From NCBI RefSeq assembly GCF_020169515.1, contig NZ_JAHMHW010000001.1, forward strand, positions 806,001-870,000: DNA of 64,000 nt, written 5' to 3'. Below are positions 33,800 to 42,810 of this stretch, in pieces. Source of the DNA: Paenibacillus vietnamensis. Its GTDB lineage: Bacteria; Bacillota; Bacilli; Paenibacillales; Paenibacillaceae. Within the stretch, counting starts at the first letter, position 1. Every line of letters starts with the position of its first letter. The notes under the pieces are model-generated. The model saw only the letters and a list, made by a program, of their open reading frames with translations, was not told where the DNA came from and did not search any database. The position numbers and the translations under genes are program-made.

Positions 33800-34864
33800 A
33801 TGCTGCAAAAGTTAAATGACAAGCTCGAGGAGTCGATCGGGCGAATTAAGCCCTTTGACGAAGCGGCGGCCGAGCTCGCCGACCGTCATTCCGATACGCT
33901 GACGAAGCCGCCAGGGAGCTTAGGAAAGCTGGAGAAGCTGGCGCATCAGCTTGCCGGGGTGTCAGGCCGCCTGTGGCCGGATTTGTCGCGTAAGGCCGTT
34001 ATCGTGATGGCGGGGGATCACGGGGTTTGCGAGGAAGGGGTAAGCGCGTTTCCGCAGGAGGTTACTCCGCAGATGGTGATGAACTTCCTGAACGGAGGCG
34101 CGGCGGTAAACGTGCTGTCCCGTCAGGCGGGGGCCGAGGTCGTATGTGTCGATATCGGCGTCAATGCCGAGCTCAGCCACGAGCGTCTGGTCAGCCGGAA
34201 GGTCGTGAGCGGAACGGCCAATATGGCCAAAGGGCCTGCGATGACACGTGAAGACGCGCTGCGCGCCCTTCTCGTCGGGATCGAGGTTGCTGATGAGAAG
34301 GCGAAAGAAGGTATCCGGCTGTTCGGAACCGGAGAAATGGGCATCGGAAATACGACGGCAAGCGCCGCGATTACGTCCGTTTTGACCGGCCTGCCTCCGG
34401 AGGAATCCGTCGGCCGCGGCACGGGCATTAACGATTCGGGCTGGAGGAACAAAGTGGACGTCGTGAATCGGGCCATTGCAGTGAACCGTCCCGATGAGGC
34501 CGATCCGCTGGATGTACTGGCCAAGGTGGGCGGGGCGGAAATCGCCGGCTTGGCAGGCGTTATCATCGGGGCGGCCGCTGCTGGCTGCCCGATCGTCATC
34601 GACGGCTATATTTCTTCGGCTTCGGCCTTGGTCGCTTCGCGGCTTGCGCCGCAGGTAAAGCCTTACTTGATCGCGTCCCATTTGTCCCAGGAGCAAGGGC
34701 ATGCGAAGCTGCTGGCTTCCATCGGCCTGTCGCCGATGGTCCAGCTCGACATGCGGCTTGGCGAAGGGACGGGAGCCGTTTTATGCTTTCATTTTATCGA
34801 CGCCGCGCTTTCGCTCATGCAGGAGATGGCTACGTTCGAGAGCGCGGGCGTGTCAAAGGAATAG
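33800..34864 (+). CDS. cobT: Nicotinate-nucleotide-dimethylbenzimidazole phosphoribosyltransferase
   Basis: CobT makes alpha-ribazole phosphate from nicotinate mononucleotide and a lower-ligand base for B12 assembly. The 354-residue protein has PPGSLGKLE near 35-43, VIVMAGDHGV near 71-80, EMGIGNTTASAAI and DMRLGEGTGAVL, whose Glu corresponds to the catalytic Glu of Salmonella CobT. Start ATG 33800 follows AAGAAGGAG. It is the fourth gene in the riboswitch-controlled operon. Confidence 0.96.
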   Translation: MLQKLNDKLEESIGRIKPFDEAAAELADRHSDTLTKPPGSLGKLEKLAHQLAGVSGRLWPDLSRKAVIVMAGDHGVCEEGVSAFPQEVTPQMVMNFLNGGAAVNVLSRQAGAEVVCVDIGVNAELSHERLVSRKVVSGTANMAKGPAMTREDALRALLVGIEVADEKAKEGIRLFGTGEMGIGNTTASAAITSVLTGLPPEESVGRGTGINDSGWRNKVDVVNRAIAVNRPDEADPLDVLAKVGGAEIAGLAGVIIGAAAAGCPIVIDGYISSASALVASRLAPQVKPYLIASHLSQEQGHAKLLASIGLSPMVQLDMRLGEGTGAVLCFHFIDAALSLMQEMATFESAGVSKE

Positions 34865-34868
34865 GTGA

Positions 34869-35465
34869 TTGAGCTTGGCCATACTCGTAACCGGCGGAGC
34901 GCGCAGCGGCAAAAGCGCCTTCGCCGAGCAATATGCTTACAGAACCGGGGAATCCGGCATTTATATCGCAACCTGCCAGGCCTACGACGAGGAAATGCGC
35001 GACAGAATCGGCAGGCACCGCCGTGACCGCGACGAATCGGGCTTTTTATGGAGGACGGTAGAGGAGCCTTTCGAGGTTGACCGTTTGCTGATTAAATTGG
35101 AACTGGAAATAAAGGAAGATACAAGCAGGGGGAACCAGCCGCCGATCGTACTGCTTGATTGCCTGACGCTTTGGCTGACGAATTGGATGCTGAGAGTCGA
35201 AGCGGACGGACTGAACGTAAGCCGGTTGGAAGAGGAATCCGAAAGACTGCTGCAGGCTGTCCGGGAATATTCCTATCCTTTGATTCTCGTTACGAATGAA
35301 GTAGGTTCGGGCATTGTGCCGTCTTACCCGCTCGGAAGACAGTTCCGGGACGCGGCCGGGCGTTTGAATCAGCAGGCCGCCGCCGTGTGCGATCGCGTAT
35401 TTCTCGTCACGGCCGGCATTCCGGTCGAGCTGAAGTCGCAAGCTTTCAGGTGGGAGCAGCTATGA
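34869..35465 (+). CDS. cobU: Adenosylcobinamide kinase / guanylyltransferase
   Basis: CobU phosphorylates adenosylcobinamide and then transfers GMP to it, activating it for joining to the lower ligand. The 198-residue protein has the P-loop GGARSGKSAFAE near 8-19 and a guanylylation-region His in IGRHRRDR. Other family segments are LLDCLTLWLTNWM and LVTNEVGSGIVP. Start is TTG 34869 (AAAGGA upstream) or TTG 34875. It overlaps cbiB by 4 nt. Confidence 0.93.
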   Translation: MSLAILVTGGARSGKSAFAEQYAYRTGESGIYIATCQAYDEEMRDRIGRHRRDRDESGFLWRTVEEPFEVDRLLIKLELEIKEDTSRGNQPPIVLLDCLTLWLTNWMLRVEADGLNVSRLEEESERLLQAVREYSYPLILVTNEVGSGIVPSYPLGRQFRDAAGRLNQQAAAVCDRVFLVTAGIPVELKSQAFRWEQL

Positions 35466-36442
35466 TGCTTTATTCCTTTAAAGAGCTGCTGCTGATCGCC
35501 GCTGCCGCGCTTGTGATCGATTGGGCCGTTGGCGATCCGAAGTGGCCGACGCATCCCGTCATTTGGATCGGCCGGCTTATACGGCTGTTAGAGAAGAGGC
35601 TTGCGCCCGAGCGCTTTGCCGGCAGCCCGCATGTCGTCAGGCTGCTTGGAGCGGCGCTGACATTTGTAACGCTGCTTGTCAGCGGCGGGCTGATGTGGCT
35701 GATCGTGTGGGCGACGGATGCCATTCATGCATGGCTTGGCTATGCGGTTAGCGCCTGGTTCGTCTCGACGACGATTGCGGTGAAGGGCCTTCGGGAGGCG
35801 GCGATGCTCGTGTATAAGCCGCTAGTCGAAGGAAACCTGGAGGACGCGCGAAAATACGCCGGTTATATTGTCGGGCGCGATACGTCGGGGCTGGACGAGC
35901 GGGAGGCATCGCGGGCAGCGGTAGAGACCGTGGCGGAGAACACGGTTGACGCTCTTGTGTCGCCGCTGCTCTTCGCGCTTGCCGGGGGTGCGCCGTTCGC
36001 CATGCTTTACCGCGCGGCCAATACACTCGATTCGATGGTCGGCTACCGTAACGACAAGTACAAGTATTTCGGCTGGTGCTCGGCACGGATGGACGATGTG
36101 CTCAATTATTTGCCGGCTCGACTGACGGGCGTAATGCTTACGATTATGGCGGCAATCACGCCCGGCTTAAACGGCAGGCGGGCAGCCAAAGCGGTGATGG
36201 CATTCGCGGGACGGCATCCGAGCCCGAACAGCGGCATTCCGGAGTCGGCGGTCGCAGGCGCGCTTGGCATCGAGCTAGGCGGTACGAACGTTTATTTCGG
36301 GGTCCGAAGCGAGCGGGCGCGAATGGGCTGGCCGCTGAGGCCGCTCGTTCCGATTGATATTGTCAGGACGGTTAGGCTGCTCTATGGAGTCAGCATTATT
36401 TTATTTGCGGCGGTGATTTCAATATGGCTCGTCATTCGTTAA
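35462..36442 (+). CDS. cbiB: Adenosylcobinamide-phosphate synthase
   Basis: CbiB is an integral membrane enzyme that attaches aminopropanol phosphate to adenosylcobyric acid. The 326-residue protein shows IDWAVGDPKWPTHPVIWIG near 20-38, YIVGRDTSGLDE, ETVAENTVDALVSPLLFAL and AANTLDSMVGYRNDKYKYFGW. Start ATG 35462 overlaps the cobU stop (ATGA) and has GGGAG upstream. Its end overlaps cobS by 19 nt. It uses the product of the cobD gene two positions downstream. Confidence 0.94.
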   Translation: MMLYSFKELLLIAAAALVIDWAVGDPKWPTHPVIWIGRLIRLLEKRLAPERFAGSPHVVRLLGAALTFVTLLVSGGLMWLIVWATDAIHAWLGYAVSAWFVSTTIAVKGLREAAMLVYKPLVEGNLEDARKYAGYIVGRDTSGLDEREASRAAVETVAENTVDALVSPLLFALAGGAPFAMLYRAANTLDSMVGYRNDKYKYFGWCSARMDDVLNYLPARLTGVMLTIMAAITPGLNGRRAAKAVMAFAGRHPSPNSGIPESAVAGALGIELGGTNVYFGVRSERARMGWPLRPLVPIDIVRTVRLLYGVSIILFAAVISIWLVIR

Positions 36443-37236
36443 AGCTGCATGCCCAGGCGTTGATTGCGGCCTTTCAGTTTTTGACAAGGCTGCCGGTTCC
36501 TATCCAGGTGCCGTTTGAAGGAGCGGTGCTTTCCCGCAGTGTCATCTATTTTCCGCTGGCGGGAGCGGCGATCGGTATGGTGACTTGCGCAGCAGCCTGG
36601 CTGACCGGCCTCGTTCTGCCGCCTCTGCCCGGCGCGGTAATCGTGCTCGCCATATGGACGGCGCTCAGCGGCGGTCTGCATATGGACGGCTGGATGGACA
36701 CGGCGGATGGTGTGCTCAGCCACCGCTCCCGCGAGCGGATGCTGGAAATTATGAAGGACAGCCGAGTAGGAGCGATGGGCGTAATCGCGGCGGTCCTGCT
36801 GCTGCTGCTGAAGGCATCGCTGCTGGCGGAGCTTCTGCAGGAAGAACGGCAAGCAACGGCGCTGTTCATGCTCGCGGCGACGCCCGGCTGGGGCCGGGCA
36901 TGGATGGCGGCGGCGATCGCGATCTGGCCGAACGCCCGCCAAGGGGAAGGCCTTGGCGCGATGTTCGGCGGCGTTAGGATCGAACAGGCAGGCTGCGCCT
37001 TTCTTTTGGCTGCGGCCGCGACGTTTGGATTGCTCACGGCTGCCGGCTTAGCGTTCCTTTTTAATGCCGCAGCCGTGGCTGCCGCCGTAAGCGTCACCGT
37101 TCTGTGCGGGGCTTTCTCCGCCGCGTGGCTGAACCGGAAGCTTGGCGGCCTGACAGGCGATACATACGGGGCGATGAATGAAGCCGTGGAAGCCGCGCTG
37201 CTTCTGGTTGCGGTCATTTGGCTGCACGCAGCGTAA
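36424..37236 (+). CDS. cobS: Adenosylcobinamide-GDP ribazoletransferase (cobalamin synthase)
   Basis: CobS joins adenosylcobinamide-GDP with alpha-ribazole (phosphate) to give adenosylcobalamin (phosphate) at the membrane. The 270-residue hydrophobic protein carries FQFLTRLPVP near 17-26 and the metal-binding GGLHMDGWMDTADGV near 80-94. The conserved GGLTGDTYGAMNEAVE is near the end. It overlaps cbiB. No cobC phosphatase was recognised nearby, so that step must be done elsewhere. Confidence 0.94.
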   Translation: MARHSLKLHAQALIAAFQFLTRLPVPIQVPFEGAVLSRSVIYFPLAGAAIGMVTCAAAWLTGLVLPPLPGAVIVLAIWTALSGGLHMDGWMDTADGVLSHRSRERMLEIMKDSRVGAMGVIAAVLLLLLKASLLAELLQEERQATALFMLAATPGWGRAWMAAAIAIWPNARQGEGLGAMFGGVRIEQAGCAFLLAAAATFGLLTAAGLAFLFNAAAVAAAVSVTVLCGAFSAAWLNRKLGGLTGDTYGAMNEAVEAALLLVAVIWLHAA

Positions 37237-37256
37237 AAGAAGAAGGAGGAACAATC

Positions 37257-38357
37257 ATGCTGGAAAGATACGGACATGGCGGAGATTTAAAAACGGCCGA
37301 GGAAGCTTTTGGGCTGGCTGCGGAGCGGTTTGTCGATTTCAGCTCGAACATGAACCCGCTGGGTCCGCCGCCAAGCGTAAGCAAAACGCTGCAAGCTTAT
37401 GCAGACGTGATCGGGCAATACCCGGATCCGGCCGTCAGAGGGCTTCGGCGGAATCTGGCAGAGAAGCACCGGATCGACGAACAATCCATCGTGATCGGTA
37501 ACGGCGCGGCGGAGCTGATCGATTTAACGGTAAGGGCGCTGCAGCCCAAGCTGACGGTGCTAGCCGTTCCATGCTTTGACGAATATGGAGATGCCGTCCG
37601 CAAAATCGGCGGAGCGGTGCATGAAATAAGGCTGAATGCCGAGAATGGCTTTTTGCTTGATCCGGGCGGTGAGCAGCTTGAGGAATTGGCGCAGTCGGGC
37701 GCCTTGTTCATGCTTGGCTCCCCCAACAATCCGACCGGCCGACTCGTTGATCCCGGCTTGGTGAGATTTCTGCTGGATAATGGCGCATCGGTCGTCGTAG
37801 ATGAGGCGTTTATGGATTTTGTGCCGGAGGAGCCGGAATTCAGTCTGATTCAGGAAGCAGCGCAGCATGAGCGTTTATTTGTCATCCGTTCGATGACGAA
37901 ATTTTATTCCATTCCGGGCATCAGACTCGGTTATATCGTCGGCATGCCTAGATCGCTCAGCGGGCTGCGCAGGCTTCAGGTGCCTTGGAGCGTCAACTCC
38001 TTGGCGCAGCTGATCGGTGAAGCGGTGCTGGAGGAGTCCGATTTCGCACGGCTCACGCTGGAGTGGCTTGAGCGTGAGCGGCCATGGCTGGCCGGCCGGC
38101 TGGAGTCGCTGGGCTTTGAAGCAGTTCCAAGCTCGGCCAACTATTTGCTTGCGCGCATTCCGCGCGAGGCAGGAATAAGCGCAAGCATGCTGCAGCTGGA
38201 AATGGGCAAGCGGGGCGTATTGATCCGGGACGCTTCCCGGTTTCCGGGGCTGGATCATACGTACATACGCGTTGCAGTTAAGCTGAGAATGCAGAACGAG
38301 CGGCTGGTGCAGACCCTTGCAGACGTTTTGGCGTCATGGCGCAAAAGAGAGAGGTGA
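37257..38357 (+). CDS. cobD: L-threonine-O-3-phosphate decarboxylase
   Basis: A PLP-dependent class I/II aminotransferase-fold enzyme that makes (R)-1-amino-2-propanol phosphate for CbiB. The 366-residue protein begins MLERYGHGGD. It has DFSSNMNPLGPP, LGSPNNPTGR and VDEAFMDF, and its PLP lysine lies in SMTKFYSIPGIRLGY near 223-237. ATG 37257 has AAGGAGGA about 6 nt upstream, so the longer frame from 37218 is not used. A histidinol-phosphate aminotransferase is the main alternative, but the context argues against it. The threonine kinase PduX is not in the window. Confidence 0.9.
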   Translation: MLERYGHGGDLKTAEEAFGLAAERFVDFSSNMNPLGPPPSVSKTLQAYADVIGQYPDPAVRGLRRNLAEKHRIDEQSIVIGNGAAELIDLTVRALQPKLTVLAVPCFDEYGDAVRKIGGAVHEIRLNAENGFLLDPGGEQLEELAQSGALFMLGSPNNPTGRLVDPGLVRFLLDNGASVVVDEAFMDFVPEEPEFSLIQEAAQHERLFVIRSMTKFYSIPGIRLGYIVGMPRSLSGLRRLQVPWSVNSLAQLIGEAVLEESDFARLTLEWLERERPWLAGRLESLGFEAVPSSANYLLARIPREAGISASMLQLEMGKRGVLIRDASRFPGLDHTYIRVAVKLRMQNERLVQTLADVLASWRKRER

Positions 38358-38362
38358 GGGGG

Positions 38363-39970
38363 ATGGAAGCTTTGAACATGCAATCGGGCCCTGAGCAGCA
38401 GGGACGGACGATCATGCTGCAGGGAACGGCCTCCGACGTCGGCAAAAGCCTGATGACCGCGGCATTATGCCGGATTTTCACGCAGGACGGTTATTCCGTC
38501 GCGCCGTTCAAATCGCAAAATATGTCGCTCAATTCCTACGTGACGTGGGACGGCAAGGAAATCGGGCGCGCACAGGGAATGCAGGCAGATGCGTGCGGCA
38601 TTCTCGCCACAACGGACATGAATCCGATTCTGCTTAAGCCGTCCGGAGAGATGCGGTCCCAGGTCGTCGTTCACGGAAAGCCGCTCCGCGATTTGAACGC
38701 GCGAGAGTACAGGGAGAGCTACCTGCCTCTTGCCGAAGGCATCGTGAGGGAGGCGCTCGGCAGACTGCGGGGGAGCTGCGAGATCGTCGTGCTGGAAGGG
38801 GCCGGCAGCCCGGCCGAAATTAATTTGAAGGACCGGGATATCGTCAATATGCGGATGGCGGCTTGGGCGGAAGCGCCGGTTATTTTGGTAGCCGATATTG
38901 ACCGCGGAGGCGTATTCGCATCGATCGTCGGGACGCTGGAGCTGCTCGAGCAGGAGGAAAGGGACCGCGTATGCGGCTTTGTCATCAACAAGTTCCGCGG
39001 CGACGTCTCATTGCTTCAGCCGGGCCTGGATTGGCTCGAGCGGAAAACCGGCAAGCCGGTTCTCGGCGTTATCCCTTATTTGCCGGATTTGGGGCTGGAG
39101 GACGAGGATTCTTTATCCCTCGGCAAGCAGCTGGAGTCCGCGCCGGCAAAGCCGGATTCGGCAAGCGGCGATGTGCTAGATATTGCGGTCGTCCGGCTTC
39201 CGCGAATATCGAACTTTACCGATCTCGATCCGCTTCGCTTCGAGCAGGACGTCAGACTGCGCTTCGTCGAGGGTCCCGGACAGTGGGGCAGCCCGGACGC
39301 CGTTATTTTGCCGGGCAGCAAAAACACGGCGGAGGATCTCATCTGGATGAAGGACAACGGACTGGCGGACCGGATGCAGGCTCATCTCGGCGCGAGAGGC
39401 TGGACGGCGGGCATTTGCGGCGGCTACGAAATGCTGGGCGCCCGGCTGCTCGATCCGCTCCATGTGGAGTCCGAGTCGGAGGTAATCGAAGGTTTCGGTG
39501 TATTTCCGTTCGAGGTTACCTTCGCGGAGGAAAAAAGGACCGAGCGTATCGAAGGCTTCGCTCAGCTGACCGGGGATAAAGCAAGCCTGCCAATTACCGG
39601 CTACGAGATCCATATGGGCGTCGTACATGACACGGACGGCGACGTTTCCGTCCACCGTCCGTTCCGGATCCGGAACGAGCGTGAGGGCGATGCCGCAGAT
39701 GCCGTACGCGAATATATCCCGGAGGGCGCGGCTGCGCCAGACGGGCGAATATGGGGGACGTTCGTGCACGGCATCCTGCATAACGACGATTTTCGGCGGG
39801 ACTGGCTGAATGACATCCGCGAATCCAAAGGACTTCGCCGCCTGCCGGCAGCGCTCAGGTTCCAGGAGCGGCGGGAGCAGGCGTTCGACCGGCTGGCCGG
39901 GCATGTAAGAGCCCATTTGAATTTGTCCCGGATTTATGAGCTGCTCGGGCTACGGGAGGAGGGCACCTGA
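38363..39970 (+). CDS. cobQ: Cobyric acid synthase
   Basis: CobQ (CbiP) amidates adenosylcobyrinic acid a,c-diamide four times using glutamine and ATP. The 535-residue protein has the BioD-like P-loop GTASDVGKSLMTAALCR near 19-36, FKSQNMSLNSYVT, the dethiobiotin-synthetase-like core ILVADIDRGGVFAS and the class-I-like glutaminase nucleophile region GICGGYEMLG. It ends with a GTFVHGILHND motif. ATG 38363 follows GAGGTGAGGGGG. It overlaps cbiZ (TGATG). The corrin-ring genes that would supply its substrate are not in this window. Confidence 0.95.
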   Translation: MEALNMQSGPEQQGRTIMLQGTASDVGKSLMTAALCRIFTQDGYSVAPFKSQNMSLNSYVTWDGKEIGRAQGMQADACGILATTDMNPILLKPSGEMRSQVVVHGKPLRDLNAREYRESYLPLAEGIVREALGRLRGSCEIVVLEGAGSPAEINLKDRDIVNMRMAAWAEAPVILVADIDRGGVFASIVGTLELLEQEERDRVCGFVINKFRGDVSLLQPGLDWLERKTGKPVLGVIPYLPDLGLEDEDSLSLGKQLESAPAKPDSASGDVLDIAVVRLPRISNFTDLDPLRFEQDVRLRFVEGPGQWGSPDAVILPGSKNTAEDLIWMKDNGLADRMQAHLGARGWTAGICGGYEMLGARLLDPLHVESESEVIEGFGVFPFEVTFAEEKRTERIEGFAQLTGDKASLPITGYEIHMGVVHDTDGDVSVHRPFRIRNEREGDAADAVREYIPEGAAAPDGRIWGTFVHGILHNDDFRRDWLNDIRESKGLRRLPAALRFQERREQAFDRLAGHVRAHLNLSRIYELLGLREEGT

Positions 39971-40680
39971 TGAGCCAGCCTTTTCGGAACGGCGAGAGTT
40001 ATGACTCTCCGCTATGGCCGGGGCTGAAGCTCCGGCTGCTTGAGGACCGCATTGAAACAAGCCTGCCCGGGCCGGTCCAAATGCTGAGCAGCGCCGTCCA
40101 CCCGGGCGGCTTCTCGCAAGCGGACCGGATCGTCAACTGGAAAGTGCCGCTAACGTACCGGTGCGGCGATCCGGTGAGCGATATCGTCCGAATGTGCGGG
40201 ACGTGGCGCTGCGATCCGGCGCAAACGGTAGGCCTGATTACGGCAGCCAAGCTTACCCACGCCTCGGTTGTCGAAGCCGAGGGCGATCAGTTCAAGCTGC
40301 TATGCTGCGTGACGGTCGGAACCCGAAACGCGGCCAGGGCCGGACTGCCGAGACCGACGTTTCCGGCTTATGCGCCGGGCACGATCAATACGATCGTGCT
40401 CCTGGACGCCCGGATGACCGAGTCCGCGATGGTAGGTGCGGTCATAACGGCGACGGAGGCCAAAACGGCTGCTTTGCAGCAGCTGGGCATCGCCGAGCAG
40501 GCGAACGGCCAACCGGCGACGGGTACGACGACGGACGCCGTCGTGATCGGAGCGAACGGGTACGCTTCATGGAACGCGGTCCATGCTTATTCGGGAGTCG
40601 CAACCTCGATCGGCTGCGCGATCGGAGAAGCGGTTTATGCGGCTGTGCTGGAAGCGGCGCGCACGCAGCATGAGGACTAG
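39970..40680 (+). CDS. cbiZ: Adenosylcobinamide amidohydrolase
   Basis: CbiZ cleaves the aminopropanol side chain of adenosylcobinamide (and in some bacteria of pseudo-B12), giving adenosylcobyric acid that CbiB can rebuild with the cell's own lower ligand. The 236-residue protein shows SSAVHPGGF near 41-49, then NWKVPLTYRCGDP, GLITAAKL, GTINTIVLLDARM and the late GTTTDAVVIG. Last gene of the operon; its start overlaps the cobQ stop. A terminator lies 48 nt downstream. Confidence 0.92.
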   Translation: MSQPFRNGESYDSPLWPGLKLRLLEDRIETSLPGPVQMLSSAVHPGGFSQADRIVNWKVPLTYRCGDPVSDIVRMCGTWRCDPAQTVGLITAAKLTHASVVEAEGDQFKLLCCVTVGTRNAARAGLPRPTFPAYAPGTINTIVLLDARMTESAMVGAVITATEAKTAALQQLGIAEQANGQPATGTTTDAVVIGANGYASWNAVHAYSGVATSIGCAIGEAVYAAVLEAARTQHED

Positions 40681-40727
40681 CCGATCGGAATGACGGATAG
40701 GAATACTTATAGCAAAATGACGAAATC

Positions 40728-40750
40728 CGCCCGCAATGGGCGTTTTTCTT
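40728..40750 (+). terminator. B12 operon terminator
   Basis: CGCCC (40728-40732), a 5-nt loop, GGGCG (40738-40742), then TTTTTCTT. Short but GC-rich. Confidence 0.75.
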
Positions 40751-40751
40751 C

Positions 40752-40800
40752 AAATGATAAGAATTTATAAGTTTCATAGCCTTTCATTGACTTATCATTT
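40752..40800. repeat. Inverted repeat in the corA upstream region
   Basis: AAATGATAAG (40752-40761) and its exact complement CTTATCATTT (40791-40800) are separated by 29 AT-rich bases. It may be a regulator site or an RNA structure. The rest of the 298-bp gap up to corA holds a TATAAT at 40879-40884 without a convincing -35. Confidence 0.4.
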
Positions 40801-40978
40801 ATCACGAAACGAGCTGCCCCTCCCAAAGTACGGCGCCAGCCGTTTACGCTTGAAATACACGAAAGGCAAGTTTGAGCTTATAATGGACTTATATGTTTAC
40901 GGCAAATGAGCGTGCGCAGCGACAGCCGATTGAGAATTGTGTAAAATGAATGAGTCGCATGAACGGGGAGGGACCGCT

Positions 40979-41929
40979 TTGATTACGATAACCGGCTGCA
41001 CGAAGGATGGGCGGTGGTTAACGAATTTGGAACTCGGACAGGTCGATTCGGATGACCTTGCGTGGTATTGGGCCGATTTCCATAATCCGAAGGAAGACGA
41101 ATGCAGGCTGCTGGACTCTTTTTTTCGCTTTCATCCGCTGGCCATCGAGGATTGCTACCATCTGCTTCAGCGCCCGAAGCTGGACCATTATGACGATGTC
41201 CATTTTCTGGTGCTGCATGAAATCGAACAAAAGACGCTCAGCGTAAACGAAGTGAATATGTTTATCGGCCCCCGTTTTCTCGTCACGTTCCATTACGAGC
41301 CGTCGAAGGAAATCGAGCAGGCGCGGGCCAAGCTGCTGGCCGGGGGCGAATTCGGGGAGCACGGCCACTTGTATGCGGCTTATCTGGTGATAGACAAGCT
41401 GGTCGACCAGTATTTTCCGGCGATGCATGCGCTGGAGGATCAGCTGCTGGACATGGAGGTCGGCAACGGCGAAGGATCGAGCCAGACGGTCATGAGCGAC
41501 ATTTTTAATGTCCGGGCGAGACTGCTGCGACTGCGTAAAACGATCGTGCCGATGCGCGATCTGCTCTACCGGCTGACCAACTCCGACCGGATCACCGGCC
41601 TTAAGCCTTATCTTGCTTTTTATCACGATATTTACGATCATCTGCTGAAGCTCTCCGAAATGATTGAAGCGGGGAGGGAGCTGACGGCCGATTTGCGTGA
41701 CAGTTACATATCCTTTAATTCGAACCGGATGAATGCGATTATGAAGACGCTGACGGTCATTACGACGATCTTCATGCCGCTGACCTTTCTGGCCGGCATC
41801 TACGGGATGAATTTTACGAATATGCCGGAGCTGGAGTGGGAATGGGGATATTTTGCCGTCATATTGGTCATGCTCGTTGTCGGGATCAGCATGTATGCGT
41901 GGTTCCGCACCAAAGGCTGGTTCAAATGA
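40979..41929 (+). CDS. corA: CorA-family magnesium/cobalt transporter
   Basis: A CorA channel for Mg2+ (and Co2+ or Ni2+). The 316-residue protein has a soluble N-terminal alpha-beta domain and a long helix bundle. Two C-terminal helices carry the selectivity motif YGMNF near 279-283. It ends with a basic tail. Start TTG 40979 follows GGGGAGG; an open frame back to GTG 40937 has no ribosome site, and 316 is the usual family length. It lies just after the B12 operon, so cobalt import is conceivable, but a terminator separates them. Confidence 0.92.
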   Translation: MITITGCTKDGRWLTNLELGQVDSDDLAWYWADFHNPKEDECRLLDSFFRFHPLAIEDCYHLLQRPKLDHYDDVHFLVLHEIEQKTLSVNEVNMFIGPRFLVTFHYEPSKEIEQARAKLLAGGEFGEHGHLYAAYLVIDKLVDQYFPAMHALEDQLLDMEVGNGEGSSQTVMSDIFNVRARLLRLRKTIVPMRDLLYRLTNSDRITGLKPYLAFYHDIYDHLLKLSEMIEAGRELTADLRDSYISFNSNRMNAIMKTLTVITTIFMPLTFLAGIYGMNFTNMPELEWEWGYFAVILVMLVVGISMYAWFRTKGWFK

Positions 41930-41949
41930 TCGGGAACAAGGAGAAAGAA

Positions 41950-42780
41950 ATGGTAACTAGTAAAACAGATTCCGCCAAGGCGGGGAAAAAGCGGGCACTG
42001 CTCGCAGGGGGCATTTTTTTGGGCATTTTGCTTGTATTAGGGGTGTTGTTTTATTTGATGGTGCTTGCGCTGGCCAACCGGACGCCGGACGACCGCGGGC
42101 TTCTGGAGCAAACGCTGAATTATAAGTATTCGTCGGAGACGGCCTCTAACGGGATGAAGCTGCATGCGCTTCTGACAAAGCCATCTCATGTGACGCTTGA
42201 GACGATTAACGATAACGTAACTTTGACGGGGAAAACGGGCGTTAACGGAGGATTTTTTTACGGCAGTCAGCTGCTGAGCATCGGCGTTGTGAACGGAATG
42301 CCCATTAACCGGGAAGCGGGTGAATACGGCTCGGGCGGCGAAAACGTCAAATATGCCCGGGGTACGCTCGTTTGGGACGGGGCATCGGATTCGCTTAGCG
42401 TTCAGGTTGTAAGACATGCTGCCGAGCTGAAGGTAAAGGATCATACGCGTTTTTGGGCGCAGGGCGGAATCAGCATGAGTCTAAAGGATGACCGGGAGTG
42501 GGAGCGGAAGGCGGCGGAGGAAATGGCGCCGTTTCCCGATGACAAACGCCTCCGTTCGGCAGCCGTCTATGACGACATGGGAGGTTTATACCTGGTGGTC
42601 AGTGAAACGAAGGGCACGCTTGCGGAGTTTCGGGAAGCGCTCATCGAGAAGATCGGTGCGGGCACGCTAGTGGACGGCATCTTTCTCGACGGCGACGGCT
42701 CCTCCCAGCTGCTTAGCAAGGAAGCCGCATTGCCAGGCGACAGCCGGCCGGTCGTCCAAATGCTGCGTATCGTCAAATAA
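41950..42780 (+). CDS. Phosphodiester glycosidase (NAGPA)-like membrane-anchored protein
   Basis: A 276-residue protein with one N-terminal helix (about 17-40) and an extracytoplasmic domain of the NAGPA / phosphodiester glycosidase type. Landmarks are TGVNGGFFYGSQ near 100-111, LRSAAVYDDMGGLYLVVS and LVDGIFLDGDGSSQL near 238-252; the last resembles the family's DGGGS loop. In other bacteria this domain occurs in exopolysaccharide-associated hydrolases. Start ATG 41950 has AAGGAG 6 nt upstream. It is 20 nt after corA and probably cotranscribed. Confidence 0.75.
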   Translation: MVTSKTDSAKAGKKRALLAGGIFLGILLVLGVLFYLMVLALANRTPDDRGLLEQTLNYKYSSETASNGMKLHALLTKPSHVTLETINDNVTLTGKTGVNGGFFYGSQLLSIGVVNGMPINREAGEYGSGGENVKYARGTLVWDGASDSLSVQVVRHAAELKVKDHTRFWAQGGISMSLKDDREWERKAAEEMAPFPDDKRLRSAAVYDDMGGLYLVVSETKGTLAEFREALIEKIGAGTLVDGIFLDGDGSSQLLSKEAALPGDSRPVVQMLRIVK

Positions 42781-42810
42781 GCTTCAAAAACAGATAGAGG
42801 AGTCATATGC

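Noticed and set aside
40850-40884. corA promoter from TTGAAA 40850 and TATAAT 40879
   Set aside because: The spacing is 23 nt, too long for sigma-A, and no better -35 was found.
41836-41949. An upstream start for the NAGPA-like protein, inside corA
   Set aside because: It would overlap the last helix of CorA in another frame and lacks a ribosome site. ATG 41950 has AAGGAG at good spacing.
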